This document shows positions 1-8,712 of a DNA stretch of 64,000 bases, piece by piece. The stretch is from positions 78,733 to 142,732 of the forward strand of contig CANBNG010000011.1 in assembly GCA_947370975.1 (NCBI GenBank), given 5' to 3'. Each line of letters opens with the position of its first letter. Positions within the stretch are counted from its first letter, which is position 1. The position numbers were made by a program, and so were the translations under genes. The DNA is from Beijerinckiaceae bacterium. GTDB taxonomy: Bacteria > Pseudomonadota > Alphaproteobacteria > Rhizobiales > Beijerinckiaceae. The notes below the pieces were generated by a model. It searched no databases. It had not been told where the DNA came from and saw only the letters and a list, made by a program, of their open reading frames with translations.

Positions 1-1377
1 CTGCAATTGAAAGGCATGATCGATACGGATAGCGCCGGCATGGCGCATATTGGCGCTGACAAGATCGCGGAAGCCCGCAAAATTCTGCGCTTCGAGCGCG
101 AGAGGATGAAAGGGAGGAAAGCCCCAATTCTGTCCCTGTGGCCCCAGCGGATCGGGTGGTGCGCCAACTGAAAGCCCAACCGCATAGCGCTCGGGCGCAG
201 CCCAGACCTCCGAGCCAAAGCGATCCACCCCCACGGCAAGGTCGCGATAGAGGCCAAGCTCCATGCCACTTTCGCGCGCGGCGGCAGATGCGCGCGCAAG
301 CCCCGCATCGCAGAGCACCTGCAACCAGGCGTGAAAGCCGACGCGCGCGCCATGCTCCTCGGCAAAGCGCCTGACCGAGTCGGAGCTTGAATCAAAATAG
401 ACGGCAGGCCAGACGCCAGCCCAATTCTGGCCTTGCGCGAGAAAATATTCCGACAAGGCTTCAAAGGTCGCGTGTTTTTGAAGCGCCTCGCCAAAGGCGG
501 CGCGTTTTTCTTCCACCTCCGCATCGCCGCCCGAGGCGAGATATTCAGCATGGATAAGTTCAAGCAGCGGACGTTTCAGCGCCCATGCAGAGGCATAATC
601 GACGAGCTGTGCTTCGCGCAGCCGCGCAATCGCGGGCGCGAGCTCCACGAGTTTTGTGGCACAGGTCGGACTTTGTATTTGCAGTTCATCAAGTGCGAGA
701 AAAAGCGGCTCCAAAAAGAGCCGCGTGGAGGGTGAATAGGGCGAGATCTTGCTGCGGTCGGAGGTAAACAGCGCGTGGAGCGGACTGAGGCCCAGAAAAG
801 ACGCTCCGCTTTGTCCGGCCGCGCGCGCGAGATTGGCAATATCTGCAAAATCGCCGATGCCCGCATTGCGCACCGAGCGCAGACCATAGACCTGCGCTGT
901 CAGGCCCCACCCGCGCGTTGCATCGTCGACAAAGGCGGGCGCCGTCCAGCAGCGCTTGGGCGCGGCCAGAACAAAGGTGCGCGCGCGCATCTGCGGTCCC
1001 TCGATATGCAGCTCGTAATAGCCAGCTTCCAGCGCAGGAACCGACACGCGACCATGCTCGCGCTGGGATCTTGAGAACCCTCGCTCCCCCACAAGCTGCC
1101 AAGCCGTAATGCGGGCCGCAAAAGCAGGCGCGAGATCGAGCACCGCGCCCCTGCCCGCCTCGATCACAAACCACGGCGGGAGAGGCCTGCGCTGCACGTC
1201 TTCGATCTCTTCGAGCGAGGCCACAATCTGCGACTGCGAGGCCACAGGAAAGCCCAGCGCCTCGACCAGGGCGCGACGCGTGTCCATTGCAATGTCATGA
1301 CGCGTGCCCACCATATCGAGATAGGACGAGGCAACGCCGAGACGGCGTGCGAGCCGGGCGAGATCGTCATCACTCAC
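1..1377 (-). CDS. malQ: 4-alpha-glucanotransferase (amylomaltase), partial at window edge
   Basis: GH77 disproportionating enzyme that moves alpha-1,4-glucan segments between maltodextrins in the cytoplasm. The frame is open for 459 codons from a GTG at 1377 to position 1, so the C-terminal part lies outside the window. Seen: an N-terminal beta-rich extension (about residues 1-150), the signature RNAGIGDF at 170-177, a LYRDLAVGVDR block around 370-385, PPDPLGPQGQNWG shortly after, and RIDH just before the edge. From the family, the Asp in RIDH is the catalytic nucleophile; the acid/base residue is not visible. The GTG overlaps the glgX stop by 8 nt, which implies translational coupling and a shared role in glycogen breakdown. 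Confidence 0.93.
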   Translation of the reverse strand, partial: MSDDDLARLARRLGVASSYLDMVGTRHDIAMDTRRALVEALGFPVASQSQIVASLEEIEDVQRRPLPPWFVIEAGRGAVLDLAPAFAARITAWQLVGERGFSRSQREHGRVSVPALEAGYYELHIEGPQMRARTFVLAAPKRCWTAPAFVDDATRGWGLTAQVYGLRSVRNAGIGDFADIANLARAAGQSGASFLGLSPLHALFTSDRSKISPYSPSTRLFLEPLFLALDELQIQSPTCATKLVELAPAIARLREAQLVDYASAWALKRPLLELIHAEYLASGGDAEVEEKRAAFGEALQKHATFEALSEYFLAQGQNWAGVWPAVYFDSSSDSVRRFAEEHGARVGFHAWLQVLCDAGLARASAAARESGMELGLYRDLAVGVDRFGSEVWAAPERYAVGLSVGAPPDPLGPQGQNWGFPPFHPLALEAQNFAGFRDLVSANMRHAGAIRIDHAFQLQ

Positions 1378-3511
1378 GCGCAGCCTCCGCACGCATCATC
1401 TGGCCATCCGTCGCTGGCCGGAGGCGGAAAAGGCAAAGCGAACGGGGCTTGATAGGAAAAGTTCCTCCGGGCTTCAGCGAGGGTGGAGGCTCATCGCGCA
1501 GCCCCGCTGGTGCGCAAGTTGCAAATATTTGCGACCACGCGTGACCAGGAAAGTCTGGCGCGAGCTTGAAGTCGATAGTCTCGGGCGCGGCATTGATGAG
1601 CAGCAGAAAACGCTCCGCCTCTTTCCCGTCGTTTCCGAGCTGCATGCCGATGGTGCGGCGCATGTCCTGCTCCCAATCCTGCCGCGTCATTTCACGCCCC
1701 TCGGGTGCGAGCCAATAGACATCCTTCAGGCCGCTCGAGAGCGATATTGTTCCGCTCAGAAAATCCCGTCGGCTGAAAACGCCAATGCTTTTGCGCAAGG
1801 CCACGAGGTTGCAGACAAAATCGAGGAATGCCGGATCCTCGGCATGCTCAGGCTGCCAGTTGACCCAGCTTGTCTCATTGTCCTGGGCATAGGCATTATT
1901 GTTGCCGCCTTGCGTGCGCGAGACTTCATCGCCCATGAGCAACATTGGAACGCCGATTGAAAACAGCGTCGTTGCCAGCATATTCCGCCTCTGCCGCAGC
2001 CGTATCTTGACTATTTCTGGATTATGTGTCGGGCCTTCGACGCCGCAATTCCACGACAGATTATGCGGGTGACCATCCTTGTTGTCCTCGCCATTGGCCT
2101 CGTTATGGCGGTCGTTGTAGCTGACGAGATCCGTCAGCGTAAAACCGTCATGCGAGCAGACATAATGGATCGAGGCGCCGGGGCTGCGTCCGTGATGGCC
2201 AAAGATTTCGCGTGAGCCACTCAGCGCACGGGCAAGACCCGGCAATTGGCCGGGATCGCCACGCCAGAAGGCGCGCACACTGTCGCGAAAGCGGTCGTTC
2301 CATTCGCTCCAGCCCGCAGGAAATCCACCGAGGCGATAGCCTGCGTCGCCAATATCCCATGGCTCTGCGATGAGTTTGACCTGCGAGAGAACGGGATCCT
2401 GTCGGACCGCGCGCAAGAATCCGGCGCGCTCATCGACATCGATCGGATCGCGCGCCAGCGAGGAGGCGAGATCGAAGCGGAAACCGTCAATATGGAAAGC
2501 CTCGACCCAATAGCGCAAACTATCGAGCACCATCTGCATCACGCGCGGATGGTTGAGATCGAGCGTATTGCCTGTGCCTGTCGAATCCCAGGCAAAACGC
2601 TTGTTCTGTGCGGGCAATTTATAATAGCTCGCATTATCGATACCGCGATAACACAGGGTCGGCCCGAGATGATTGCCCTCCGCCGTGTGATTGTAGACAA
2701 CATCGAGAATGACTTCGATGCCAGCCTCATGCAGCGCGCGAATGGCCGCGCGCAGGCCATAGACGCCATCGGGTCCAAGATAGCGCGCTTCTGGCGTGAA
2801 GAAATTGAGCGTCGAATAACCCCAGTAATTGCGCAGATTTCGCTCGTGCAGAAAGCGATCGTCGACAAAAGACTGAATCGGCATCAGCTCGAGCGCAGTC
2901 ACGCCGAGGCAAACGAGGTGCTCGATCAAGGCCGGCTCCGCAAGCGCGCTATAGGTGCCGCGCAGGCTTTGGGGAATGGCGGGGTGACGCATGGTCAGCC
3001 CCTTCACATGGGCTTCATAGATCAGCGTCTGCGGCCAGGCATGACGCGGGCGATGATCGCGTCCCCACGTATGGGCGGGATCGCTCACCACTGATTTTGG
3101 CATCATCGACGCGCTGTCGCGTCTGTCGAAGGACAGGTCAGCGCGCATATTGCCGGGGCGATAGCCAAAGAGCGCATCGTGCCAGCGCAGATGCCCCGCC
3201 ATGTCGCGACCATAGGGGTCGAGCAACAGCTTGTTGGGATTGAACCGGTGGCCTTGCGTGGGCTCATAGGGGCCATGCACGCGATAGCCATAGAGCTGGC
3301 CCGGCCGCAGCCCGCGCACATAGACGTGCCACACATCATCGGTGCGGCGCGGCAGGCGGATTCGGCGCAGCTCACGCCGACCGGTTGCATCGAAAAGGCA
3401 GAGATCGACCGCTTTCGCATGATCGGAAAACAGCGCGAAGTTCACGCCCAGAGCGTCAAATGTTGCGCCAAGCGGCGAGGCTGCGCCCTCCTCGACATCG
3501 CGCGCGTCCAT
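1370..3511 (-). CDS. glgX: Glycogen debranching enzyme GlgX (isoamylase type)
   Basis: Hydrolyses alpha-1,6 branches of phosphorylase-limit glycogen in the cytoplasm. 713 residues, normal for the family. An N-terminal CBM48-like domain (about 10-110) is followed by a GH13 barrel. The nucleophile is Asp347 in IDGFRFDLAS, the acid/base is Glu383 in IAEPWD, and the transition-state Asp sits in SHDGFTLTDLV near 455. The ATG has a GAGGG ribosome site just upstream. The stop overlaps the malQ start. No glgA, glgB, glgC or glgP is in this window, so the pair is detached from the biosynthetic genes here. A 69-bp gap separates it from the upstream EutA-like gene. Confidence 0.95.
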   Translation of the reverse strand: MDARDVEEGAASPLGATFDALGVNFALFSDHAKAVDLCLFDATGRRELRRIRLPRRTDDVWHVYVRGLRPGQLYGYRVHGPYEPTQGHRFNPNKLLLDPYGRDMAGHLRWHDALFGYRPGNMRADLSFDRRDSASMMPKSVVSDPAHTWGRDHRPRHAWPQTLIYEAHVKGLTMRHPAIPQSLRGTYSALAEPALIEHLVCLGVTALELMPIQSFVDDRFLHERNLRNYWGYSTLNFFTPEARYLGPDGVYGLRAAIRALHEAGIEVILDVVYNHTAEGNHLGPTLCYRGIDNASYYKLPAQNKRFAWDSTGTGNTLDLNHPRVMQMVLDSLRYWVEAFHIDGFRFDLASSLARDPIDVDERAGFLRAVRQDPVLSQVKLIAEPWDIGDAGYRLGGFPAGWSEWNDRFRDSVRAFWRGDPGQLPGLARALSGSREIFGHHGRSPGASIHYVCSHDGFTLTDLVSYNDRHNEANGEDNKDGHPHNLSWNCGVEGPTHNPEIVKIRLRQRRNMLATTLFSIGVPMLLMGDEVSRTQGGNNNAYAQDNETSWVNWQPEHAEDPAFLDFVCNLVALRKSIGVFSRRDFLSGTISLSSGLKDVYWLAPEGREMTRQDWEQDMRRTIGMQLGNDGKEAERFLLLINAAPETIDFKLAPDFPGHAWSQIFATCAPAGLRDEPPPSLKPGGTFPIKPRSLCLFRLRPATDGQMMRAEAARE

Positions 3512-3580
3512 TGCACCCTCACAACGCAGCCGATGCGACCGCCAAGCTGTGTAACGCGCAGGCGCTGGTGTTTGTTGCGC

Positions 3581-5185
3581 TCAGCCTTGCGGCGCGCTCT
3601 GGGCCACGTCGAAAAGCAGCGATTTGATCGTGACCGGCACCATGCCAGAGGGCAGGCGAATGCGGCCGATATCGACGAAATCGAAATCGCGCAAGGTAAT
3701 GCCATCGATCACAAGCAGCGGATTGGCAATGGCCTTTTCATCGCGCAGGATATGGCCAAGCGTGAGCGCAACATCACCCTCAAGCATGATGTAGAGCGGC
3801 GCGCCGGATTCGATGCGATCGGCAAGGCCCGCCGCAATGCCATCGGCGAGCGCCCGCACGCGCGGATAATCGTGCTCACCACGCCAGCGAAAGGCGAGTG
3901 CAAAATCCTGCGCGGCGTCCTGCAGATCGAAATCGACGCGGTGAGCAGCAATGGCGGCGGCAATGGCAGCCGCATCGGGCATCCCCCTCAAGGAGACGGA
4001 CGGCAGCACGACGGGCAGATTGCGGCGCGGCAGCAGCGTTGCGGGATGGGAGATGAAACTCGTCTGTCCGCTCATCTGCACGCTGAATTCAGAGGCCCCC
4101 AAAGCCGTTGCGCGGATACATTCGCCCGCCGGCAGCAGCGGAGCGGCGAAGGTTCCTGCCTCCATCCGCTGGCGTATCGCGCGGCCAAGCCTGCGGCCCA
4201 TATCGCCAAAATCGCGCGTCTCGCGCTCATAGACATATTCTGCGACGCCACCTGAAAACAGCAGTCCCTCGGCAGGATATGCACGCACAGGTTCTGTCAG
4301 CCAGAGCGCGGACACGGCTGCAACATCTGCCAGAGCTGCACATAGGGCATCGGCCATGAGGGCGGCCAGACGCTCAAGATCTGGCCGGTTGATCTTGTCG
4401 CCAATTTTCCAGTCGAGACCGGCACGCGCCAGAAAGACTTCGGCGCTCGGCTCGCAACGGGTGATGACATCCTCGCGCGACCAGGCAAGCTGACGCCCGC
4501 CAATCGCGAGCGCGCCGCAGGCTTCGATATGACCATCGACGATGCGCGAGATTTTCGTCGTGCCCCCGCCTATGTCGATATTGATGAGTGTTGCGCTGCG
4601 CTCGAGCGAGCGGCGCACCGCACCCGAGCCGAAGGCTGCAAGCATGGCCTCCATATGGTGGCCAGCTGCCGCACAAACGAGTTCGCCGAGATCTTGCGCG
4701 AGCATCAGGGTGATGGCCTGCGCATTGGCGCGCGCCATGGCCTCGCCGGTCAGAATGACGACACCGGTCTCGATATCGTCAGGGGTGATGCCAGCCGCTG
4801 CAAAAGCGCGATCGATGATGGCGCGCAGGCGTATCTCGTCAATCTGGTGATTGGGTCCAAACGGCGTGAGCGCGACGGGCGAGAGATAAAGTGTCTCGCG
4901 TGCGGCAGCGTGGCGTCGCATGGCGACAGGCTCGCCGGGGCCCCGCATCAGCAGGCGGGAGAACGCGATCTGCGTCCCAGACGAGCCGACATCGAGTCCC
5001 ATGCTGACCAGCGGAATGCTTTCGAGCGAGCGAGAATTGATATCGAGAAGGTGATGGCCCTGCCCATCATGATCGTGGTCATGATCGGCGGTCTCATCAT
5101 GCACATGCTCGGCGCCCGCGCCCAGCAGATGGTCGCGCAGGGAATGCTGGAGCGAAAGGCGGAGAGGATCTTGCGGGCCACTCAT
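3581..5185 (-). CDS. EutA-like ethanolamine ammonia-lyase reactivase family protein
   Basis: 534 residues of the EutA family, ASKHA-fold ATPases that in enterobacteria remove damaged cobalamin from ethanolamine ammonia-lyase. Seen: phosphate-1-type motif GLDVGSSGTQIAF at 63-75, phosphate-2-type motif NIDIGGGTTK at 202-211, and FSGGVAEYVYE near 335. An unusual His/Asp-rich tract lies at 26-45 (EHVHDE...DHDHDHDGQGHH). It looks like a metal-binding tail and could carry cobalt, nickel or zinc. No eutB/eutC ammonia-lyase genes or microcompartment genes occur in the window, so the client enzyme is unknown. It lies downstream of two cupin genes on the same strand. The family call is firm; the biochemical role is inference. 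Confidence 0.8.
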   Translation of the reverse strand: MSGPQDPLRLSLQHSLRDHLLGAGAEHVHDETADHDHDHDGQGHHLLDINSRSLESIPLVSMGLDVGSSGTQIAFSRLLMRGPGEPVAMRRHAAARETLYLSPVALTPFGPNHQIDEIRLRAIIDRAFAAAGITPDDIETGVVILTGEAMARANAQAITLMLAQDLGELVCAAAGHHMEAMLAAFGSGAVRRSLERSATLINIDIGGGTTKISRIVDGHIEACGALAIGGRQLAWSREDVITRCEPSAEVFLARAGLDWKIGDKINRPDLERLAALMADALCAALADVAAVSALWLTEPVRAYPAEGLLFSGGVAEYVYERETRDFGDMGRRLGRAIRQRMEAGTFAAPLLPAGECIRATALGASEFSVQMSGQTSFISHPATLLPRRNLPVVLPSVSLRGMPDAAAIAAAIAAHRVDFDLQDAAQDFALAFRWRGEHDYPRVRALADGIAAGLADRIESGAPLYIMLEGDVALTLGHILRDEKAIANPLLVIDGITLRDFDFVDIGRIRLPSGMVPVTIKSLLFDVAQSAPQG

Positions 5186-5221
5186 CTTTTGGGTTCCGCA
5201 CGCGTCGACATCCGGGAGAAA

Positions 5222-5246
5222 GGCCGGCGGCGTGTCGCCGCCGGCC
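5222..5246 (-). terminator. GC-rich hairpin between cupin gene and EutA-like gene
   Basis: Ten-base perfect arms GGCCGGCGGC and GCCGCCGGCC with a 5-base loop. On the minus strand the stem is followed by TTTCTCCC, so it may be a weak terminator or attenuator that lowers expression of the EutA-like gene relative to the cupins. Confidence 0.5.
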
Positions 5247-5253
5247 CCAAATG

Positions 5254-5865
5254 TTACTTCTTGCCGCGAAGGCCGCGCAGATATTCGCGCACGATTTCTT
5301 CGTTGAGCACGACGCTCGGATCGAAGTCGGGCGAATCTTCCATCTGCTCAAGCGTGTTCAAGCCGATCTGCTTGAAGATGCGGTTGGTGGAGGAGATGAG
5401 ACGCGCCGGCTTGGAGGGATCGGCATTGAAATGCTGATGCACCGTGTTCGGCGGGATGTAGATCACATCGCCTGCTTCCCAATCGTAGCGCTTCACTTCC
5501 GGCTGGATGTGCCATTCGAACGTGTCGCCGATTTCGACGTCGCTGTCCTGATGCAGATCGTAGCCGCAGCCCTCGATCACATAGACGCATTCTTCGGCCA
5601 GATGACGATGCTTGCCCGAGCGGCTGCCCGGCGGCAAGATCTGCATATAGGCGTCGACCGTCTCCATGCGGGTGTTCATGTTCTCGTTGATCAGGTGCTT
5701 CAAGAGCCCCTGGCGAGACATTTCCCACGGCATTTCGTCGGGAGTGATGATCTTCTTGCGGCGCGAGTTGCGGGAAGCCGCATCCTGCGCATCATCGAGA
5801 AGACGCTGATAGAGACGCTCGTTGCCCTTGCCCTCGAGCCAAGCTCCTGTTTCGCCCCATGCCAT
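5254..5865 (-). CDS. Cupin-domain protein B (possible metal-dependent dioxygenase or isomerase)
   Basis: 203 residues from the ATG at 5865, chosen because a GGGAGG ribosome site lies 9 nt upstream and the gene then starts 1 nt after the preceding stop; an in-frame upstream extension to 5946 would run into the neighbouring gene. Both cupin motifs are intact: G80...H86-x-H88-xxx-E92 and GDVIYIPPNTVHQHFN with His143, together the usual 3-His/1-Glu metal site. It shares YDW-x-AGDV and VHQHFNA...KPAR with the adjacent cupin A, so the two are paralogues. Relatives include aromatic-ring and diketone dioxygenases, but no substrate can be assigned. Confidence 0.85.
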   Translation of the reverse strand: MAWGETGAWLEGKGNERLYQRLLDDAQDAASRNSRRKKIITPDEMPWEMSRQGLLKHLINENMNTRMETVDAYMQILPPGSRSGKHRHLAEECVYVIEGCGYDLHQDSDVEIGDTFEWHIQPEVKRYDWEAGDVIYIPPNTVHQHFNADPSKPARLISSTNRIFKQIGLNTLEQMEDSPDFDPSVVLNEEIVREYLRGLRGKK

Positions 5866-5866
5866 A

Positions 5867-6508
5867 TCAGTAGCCTCCCTCGGGATGATTGTCGTCCTGC
5901 TCTGCTTCGCGCGCCTCGAAACCTTCCGATTCCGCACTGTGCTCAACCGGGCGCGCCTTGACCTGCTTCTGGAACAGCATGTTCAGGAAGAGGTACATCG
6001 GCTTCGTCTTGATGACGATTGCGCGGGCGGGCTTGGTGGTGGAGGCGTTGAAATGCTGATGCACGCAATTGTTGTGCACGATGGCGACGTCGCCAGCCTT
6101 CCAGTCGTAGCGGATGCCGTCATGAATCTCGTAGCCATTGCCATCGAGAATGTAGAAAGCCGCCTCGTTCACATGGCCGTGCTGCTGCGAGCAGGCGCCG
6201 GGCGCATATTCTTCGAGATGCAGATGGAAGGTCTGCGTGATGCCGTCCTTGGGCTCGACATAATGACGGCTGAAGCACTGCGGGCCATCGACGAAATTGG
6301 TGTCTTTGGCCTTGCGCACGCGCGGCACTGCGCGCAGGCGGTCGAGTTCGCCCTTGATGTTGTACTCGCCCTGGATCGCGCGCACGAACACGCGGTCTTT
6401 CTTCGAGTGGTAGAGATTGGCGATCTTTTCTTCTTTGGTCTGGTTCGCCGAATTATGCCCTATATCGGCGGAGGCGCCGCCTTTCGTTAGTCTTGTATCG
6501 TCTGCCAT
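5867..6508 (-). CDS. Cupin-domain protein A (paralogue of the downstream cupin)
   Basis: 213 residues with one central cupin fold. Candidate ligands are His110, His112 and Glu115 (QQHGHVNE) and His150 (NNCVHQHFN). The spacing H-x-H-xx-E is one residue shorter than the usual motif, and the usual Pro in motif 2 is His. The first 35 residues are polar and probably flexible. A GGGAG ribosome site precedes the ATG. It is cotranscribed in appearance with the TctC-type gene upstream (42-bp gap) and with cupin B downstream (1-bp gap). The pair could form a heteromeric equivalent of a bicupin such as gentisate dioxygenase; that is inference. Confidence 0.85.
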   Translation of the reverse strand: MADDTRLTKGGASADIGHNSANQTKEEKIANLYHSKKDRVFVRAIQGEYNIKGELDRLRAVPRVRKAKDTNFVDGPQCFSRHYVEPKDGITQTFHLHLEEYAPGACSQQHGHVNEAAFYILDGNGYEIHDGIRYDWKAGDVAIVHNNCVHQHFNASTTKPARAIVIKTKPMYLFLNMLFQKQVKARPVEHSAESEGFEAREAEQDDNHPEGGY

Positions 6509-6550
6509 GGTCCATCTCCCTGCAAGAATATGGTCTCGTGTTCCGCTGCC

Positions 6551-7555
6551 TTACTGCATCAGCGGCTTCATTTTCTCCACGAGCTCTTTCGGGCTCGCAT
6601 AGATTTGCTGCACCAGCGCTTCAAGATGCGCGCCGTCTTTAGGCTCGATCTCAAGCTTGAGCCGCGCCGCGTCCTCGATGAATTCGGGGTCGCGCATTGT
6701 CTTTCCGAACGCCTCCCGCAGCGCGTCGAGCTTGTCCGCCGGGAGGCCGGGCGGCGCCACGAATGGACGCCCGATCCCCTGCCCCGCATAGAGGAAGTTG
6801 ATGGCTGCCTTTTCGTCGCTCGTTTTCGCAAGCTCGGTCACGAAAGGCGCATTCACATGCGGATTCGGCTCTGAGCCGCCCTGGAAGAGAATGCGCACCT
6901 TGCCCGAGGAAATCCAGTCCGGCCGCTTGCCGATCACGCTGTCGAGCGACTCGCAAATGCCGTCGACCTCGCCACGCTCCATGGCGAGAAACACGTCGGC
7001 CGAGGAGCGGAAGCCCGACACCAGGCGGAATTTCGTGCCAACCAGCGCATTGAGCGCGGCGGGGTAAGTATGCGTGCCAGAGCCAGGGCCGACATCGCCC
7101 ACAATCAGCTCTTTCGCATAAAGATCACTCACGCTCTGCACAGCAGCGCTGGCATTGGCAATGCACACATTCGTATCGGTTGCCGGCGTGCCGAGCCAGG
7201 CCATCTTGAGCGCATCGAAACGCGCGCCCGGCGCGCCGATGATCGGCCCCACCGCGACATCGCGCGAGATAAGCGCAATGGTCAGCCCATCCTTGGGGGC
7301 AATATTATAAATCCAGCTCGCGGCGACATAGCCGCCGGCGCCCGGCATGTTCTGAACGATGACGGAAGGATTGCCCGGCATATGCTTGCCGATATGACGG
7401 CTGACAAGGCGCGCCCAGACGTCATAGCCACCGCCTGGCCCGAAGGCCACGACAATGGTCAGGTTCTTGCCGCTGGCAGCCGTCTGCGCCGCCGCAGGCG
7501 CTATCGCAAGCACAGCGAGAAGAAAACCAAGCACCATTTTCCTGAAATGCATCAT
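6551..7555 (-). CDS. TctC/Bug-family extracytoplasmic solute-binding protein
   Basis: About 334 residues. Family members bind carboxylates or small aromatic acids in the periplasm for tripartite tricarboxylate transporters. A typical signal peptide (MMHFRKMVLGFLLAVL...PAAAQ) supports the start at 7555 or 7552; a GGCAGGA ribosome site lies directly upstream, and the longer in-frame extension to 7660 would put the signal peptide inside the protein. Seen: VAFGPGGGYDVWARL after the signal peptide and NMPGAGGY, the ligand-loop motifs of the family. No tctA or tctB membrane genes are nearby, which is common for this family. It follows the LysR gene and probably delivers the pathway substrate. Confidence 0.9.
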   Translation of the reverse strand: MMHFRKMVLGFLLAVLAIAPAAAQTAASGKNLTIVVAFGPGGGYDVWARLVSRHIGKHMPGNPSVIVQNMPGAGGYVAASWIYNIAPKDGLTIALISRDVAVGPIIGAPGARFDALKMAWLGTPATDTNVCIANASAAVQSVSDLYAKELIVGDVGPGSGTHTYPAALNALVGTKFRLVSGFRSSADVFLAMERGEVDGICESLDSVIGKRPDWISSGKVRILFQGGSEPNPHVNAPFVTELAKTSDEKAAINFLYAGQGIGRPFVAPPGLPADKLDALREAFGKTMRDPEFIEDAARLKLEIEPKDGAHLEALVQQIYASPKELVEKMKPLMQ

Positions 7556-7663
7556 TCCTGCCTTTTTCGCCCCAGAGCGCTGCATCTCCCTGCCTGCGGA
7601 TGTGTTCTGCGACTTCCGTCTAGGTGGGGACCGAATAACCCGTCCCGTGGTCTTGTGCAAGAT

Positions 7664-8578
7664 TCAGGCGTCGGGCCGTCGCCAAGCGAGCTCGCCCGCC
7701 TCGATATTGCGGGCAACCAGCGGCAGCAAGTCGGCGTGGAGCTTGTGCGCGCTTGCAGGGTCGAGCCCGCGGCGCGTCATCAGCACGAGGGTGCGGCTGA
7801 TGCAGGGCGACACCACGCGCCGGGCCGCAAGCTGACCGCCCCGGATCTCCTCATAGAAAAGCCCCAGCGGAACGATGGAGCAGCGCCCGTGCCGAACGAG
7901 CAGCTCCCGCTTCACGGTCACCGCCTCCGCCTCGATGAGGTCGAGTTGCAAGCCCTGCTCGCGCGCTGCCGCCTCGATCAGCCGCCGCCCCGCCTGAAAC
8001 CGTCCATCGAGCACCAGCGGCAGGCGGGCGAGTGCGCCAAAGCCGATATCCGGACCAGCGCCCACAAGCTCGGGCGGGCCGACAAGAAAAAGGTCTTCCG
8101 TATAGAGAGGCACGAGGTTGACCCGCTCGGCCCCGACGGGATCGTAGCAAAGCGCGGCATCGAGCTCGCCATTGGCGACCAGCCGGGCCAGTTCGTCGCT
8201 CAAGCCCTCGCGCAGGCCAATGCGCGGCCCCGGCCCCGTGGCTGCAGCCGCGACAAGGGCGGGCGCGAGCGCGCGGCCGGGCGTGGGCGTGACGCCGAGC
8301 GAAATCGCGCCGGGGGCTGGCCGCAGCGCGCCCAAGGCCGCCTCCGCAGCCTCGACCTCGGCCATGATGCGCCGCGCGTGTTCGGCCAGCACGCTGCCGG
8401 CGGGCGTCGGCTCGATGCCGCGCGAATGGCGGGCGAGCAGCGCCGTGCCAAAACGGGCCTCAAGCTGTTTGACCTGATAGCCAAGGGCAGGCTGGGAGAC
8501 ATGCAGCCGCCTGGCTGCGGCGGTAAAACTGCCGGCCTCAGCCACGGTGAGAAAATAGCGGAGCTGGCGCAGCAGCAT
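7664..8578 (-). CDS. LysR-family transcriptional regulator
   Basis: 304 residues. The N-terminal winged helix-turn-helix spans about 1-60 (FLTVAEAGSFTAAARRL, then HVSQPALGYQVKQLE), and the rest is the usual effector-binding domain. It is transcribed away from the amidohydrolase gene at 8713 and upstream of the TctC and cupin genes. The shared 134-bp gap carries a perfect palindrome with LysR-box geometry. The likely job is control of both divergent arms in response to a pathway intermediate; the effector is unknown. Confidence 0.93.
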   Translation of the reverse strand: MLLRQLRYFLTVAEAGSFTAAARRLHVSQPALGYQVKQLEARFGTALLARHSRGIEPTPAGSVLAEHARRIMAEVEAAEAALGALRPAPGAISLGVTPTPGRALAPALVAAAATGPGPRIGLREGLSDELARLVANGELDAALCYDPVGAERVNLVPLYTEDLFLVGPPELVGAGPDIGFGALARLPLVLDGRFQAGRRLIEAAAREQGLQLDLIEAEAVTVKRELLVRHGRCSIVPLGLFYEEIRGGQLAARRVVSPCISRTLVLMTRRGLDPASAHKLHADLLPLVARNIEAGELAWRRPDA

Positions 8579-8620
8579 GAGGGCCCCCTGCCCGGGCGAT
8601 GACAGGCCACGGGCACGCCC

Positions 8621-8641
8621 GCTATAAAAACCATTTATAGC
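8621..8641. promoter_or_regulatory. Candidate LysR operator palindrome
   Basis: Perfect inverted repeat GCTATAAA-N5-TTTATAGC in the gap between the divergent LysR and amidohydrolase genes. Its core ATAA-N7-TTAT matches the T-N11-A layout of LysR-type boxes. It sits 72 nt before the amidohydrolase start and 43 nt before the LysR start and stands out as AT-rich against GC-rich flanks. Confidence 0.7.
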
Positions 8642-8712
8642 AGACCATCAAGCTCTGTATTTGCCAAAGAAGCGCGGGGCTGGTCTGTGGTCTCCATCCA
8701 AGGGAGGGACTT

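Noticed and set aside
3581..5185. A full ethanolamine-utilisation operon
   Set aside because: Only a EutA-like gene is present; no ammonia-lyase, transporter or shell-protein genes lie nearby.
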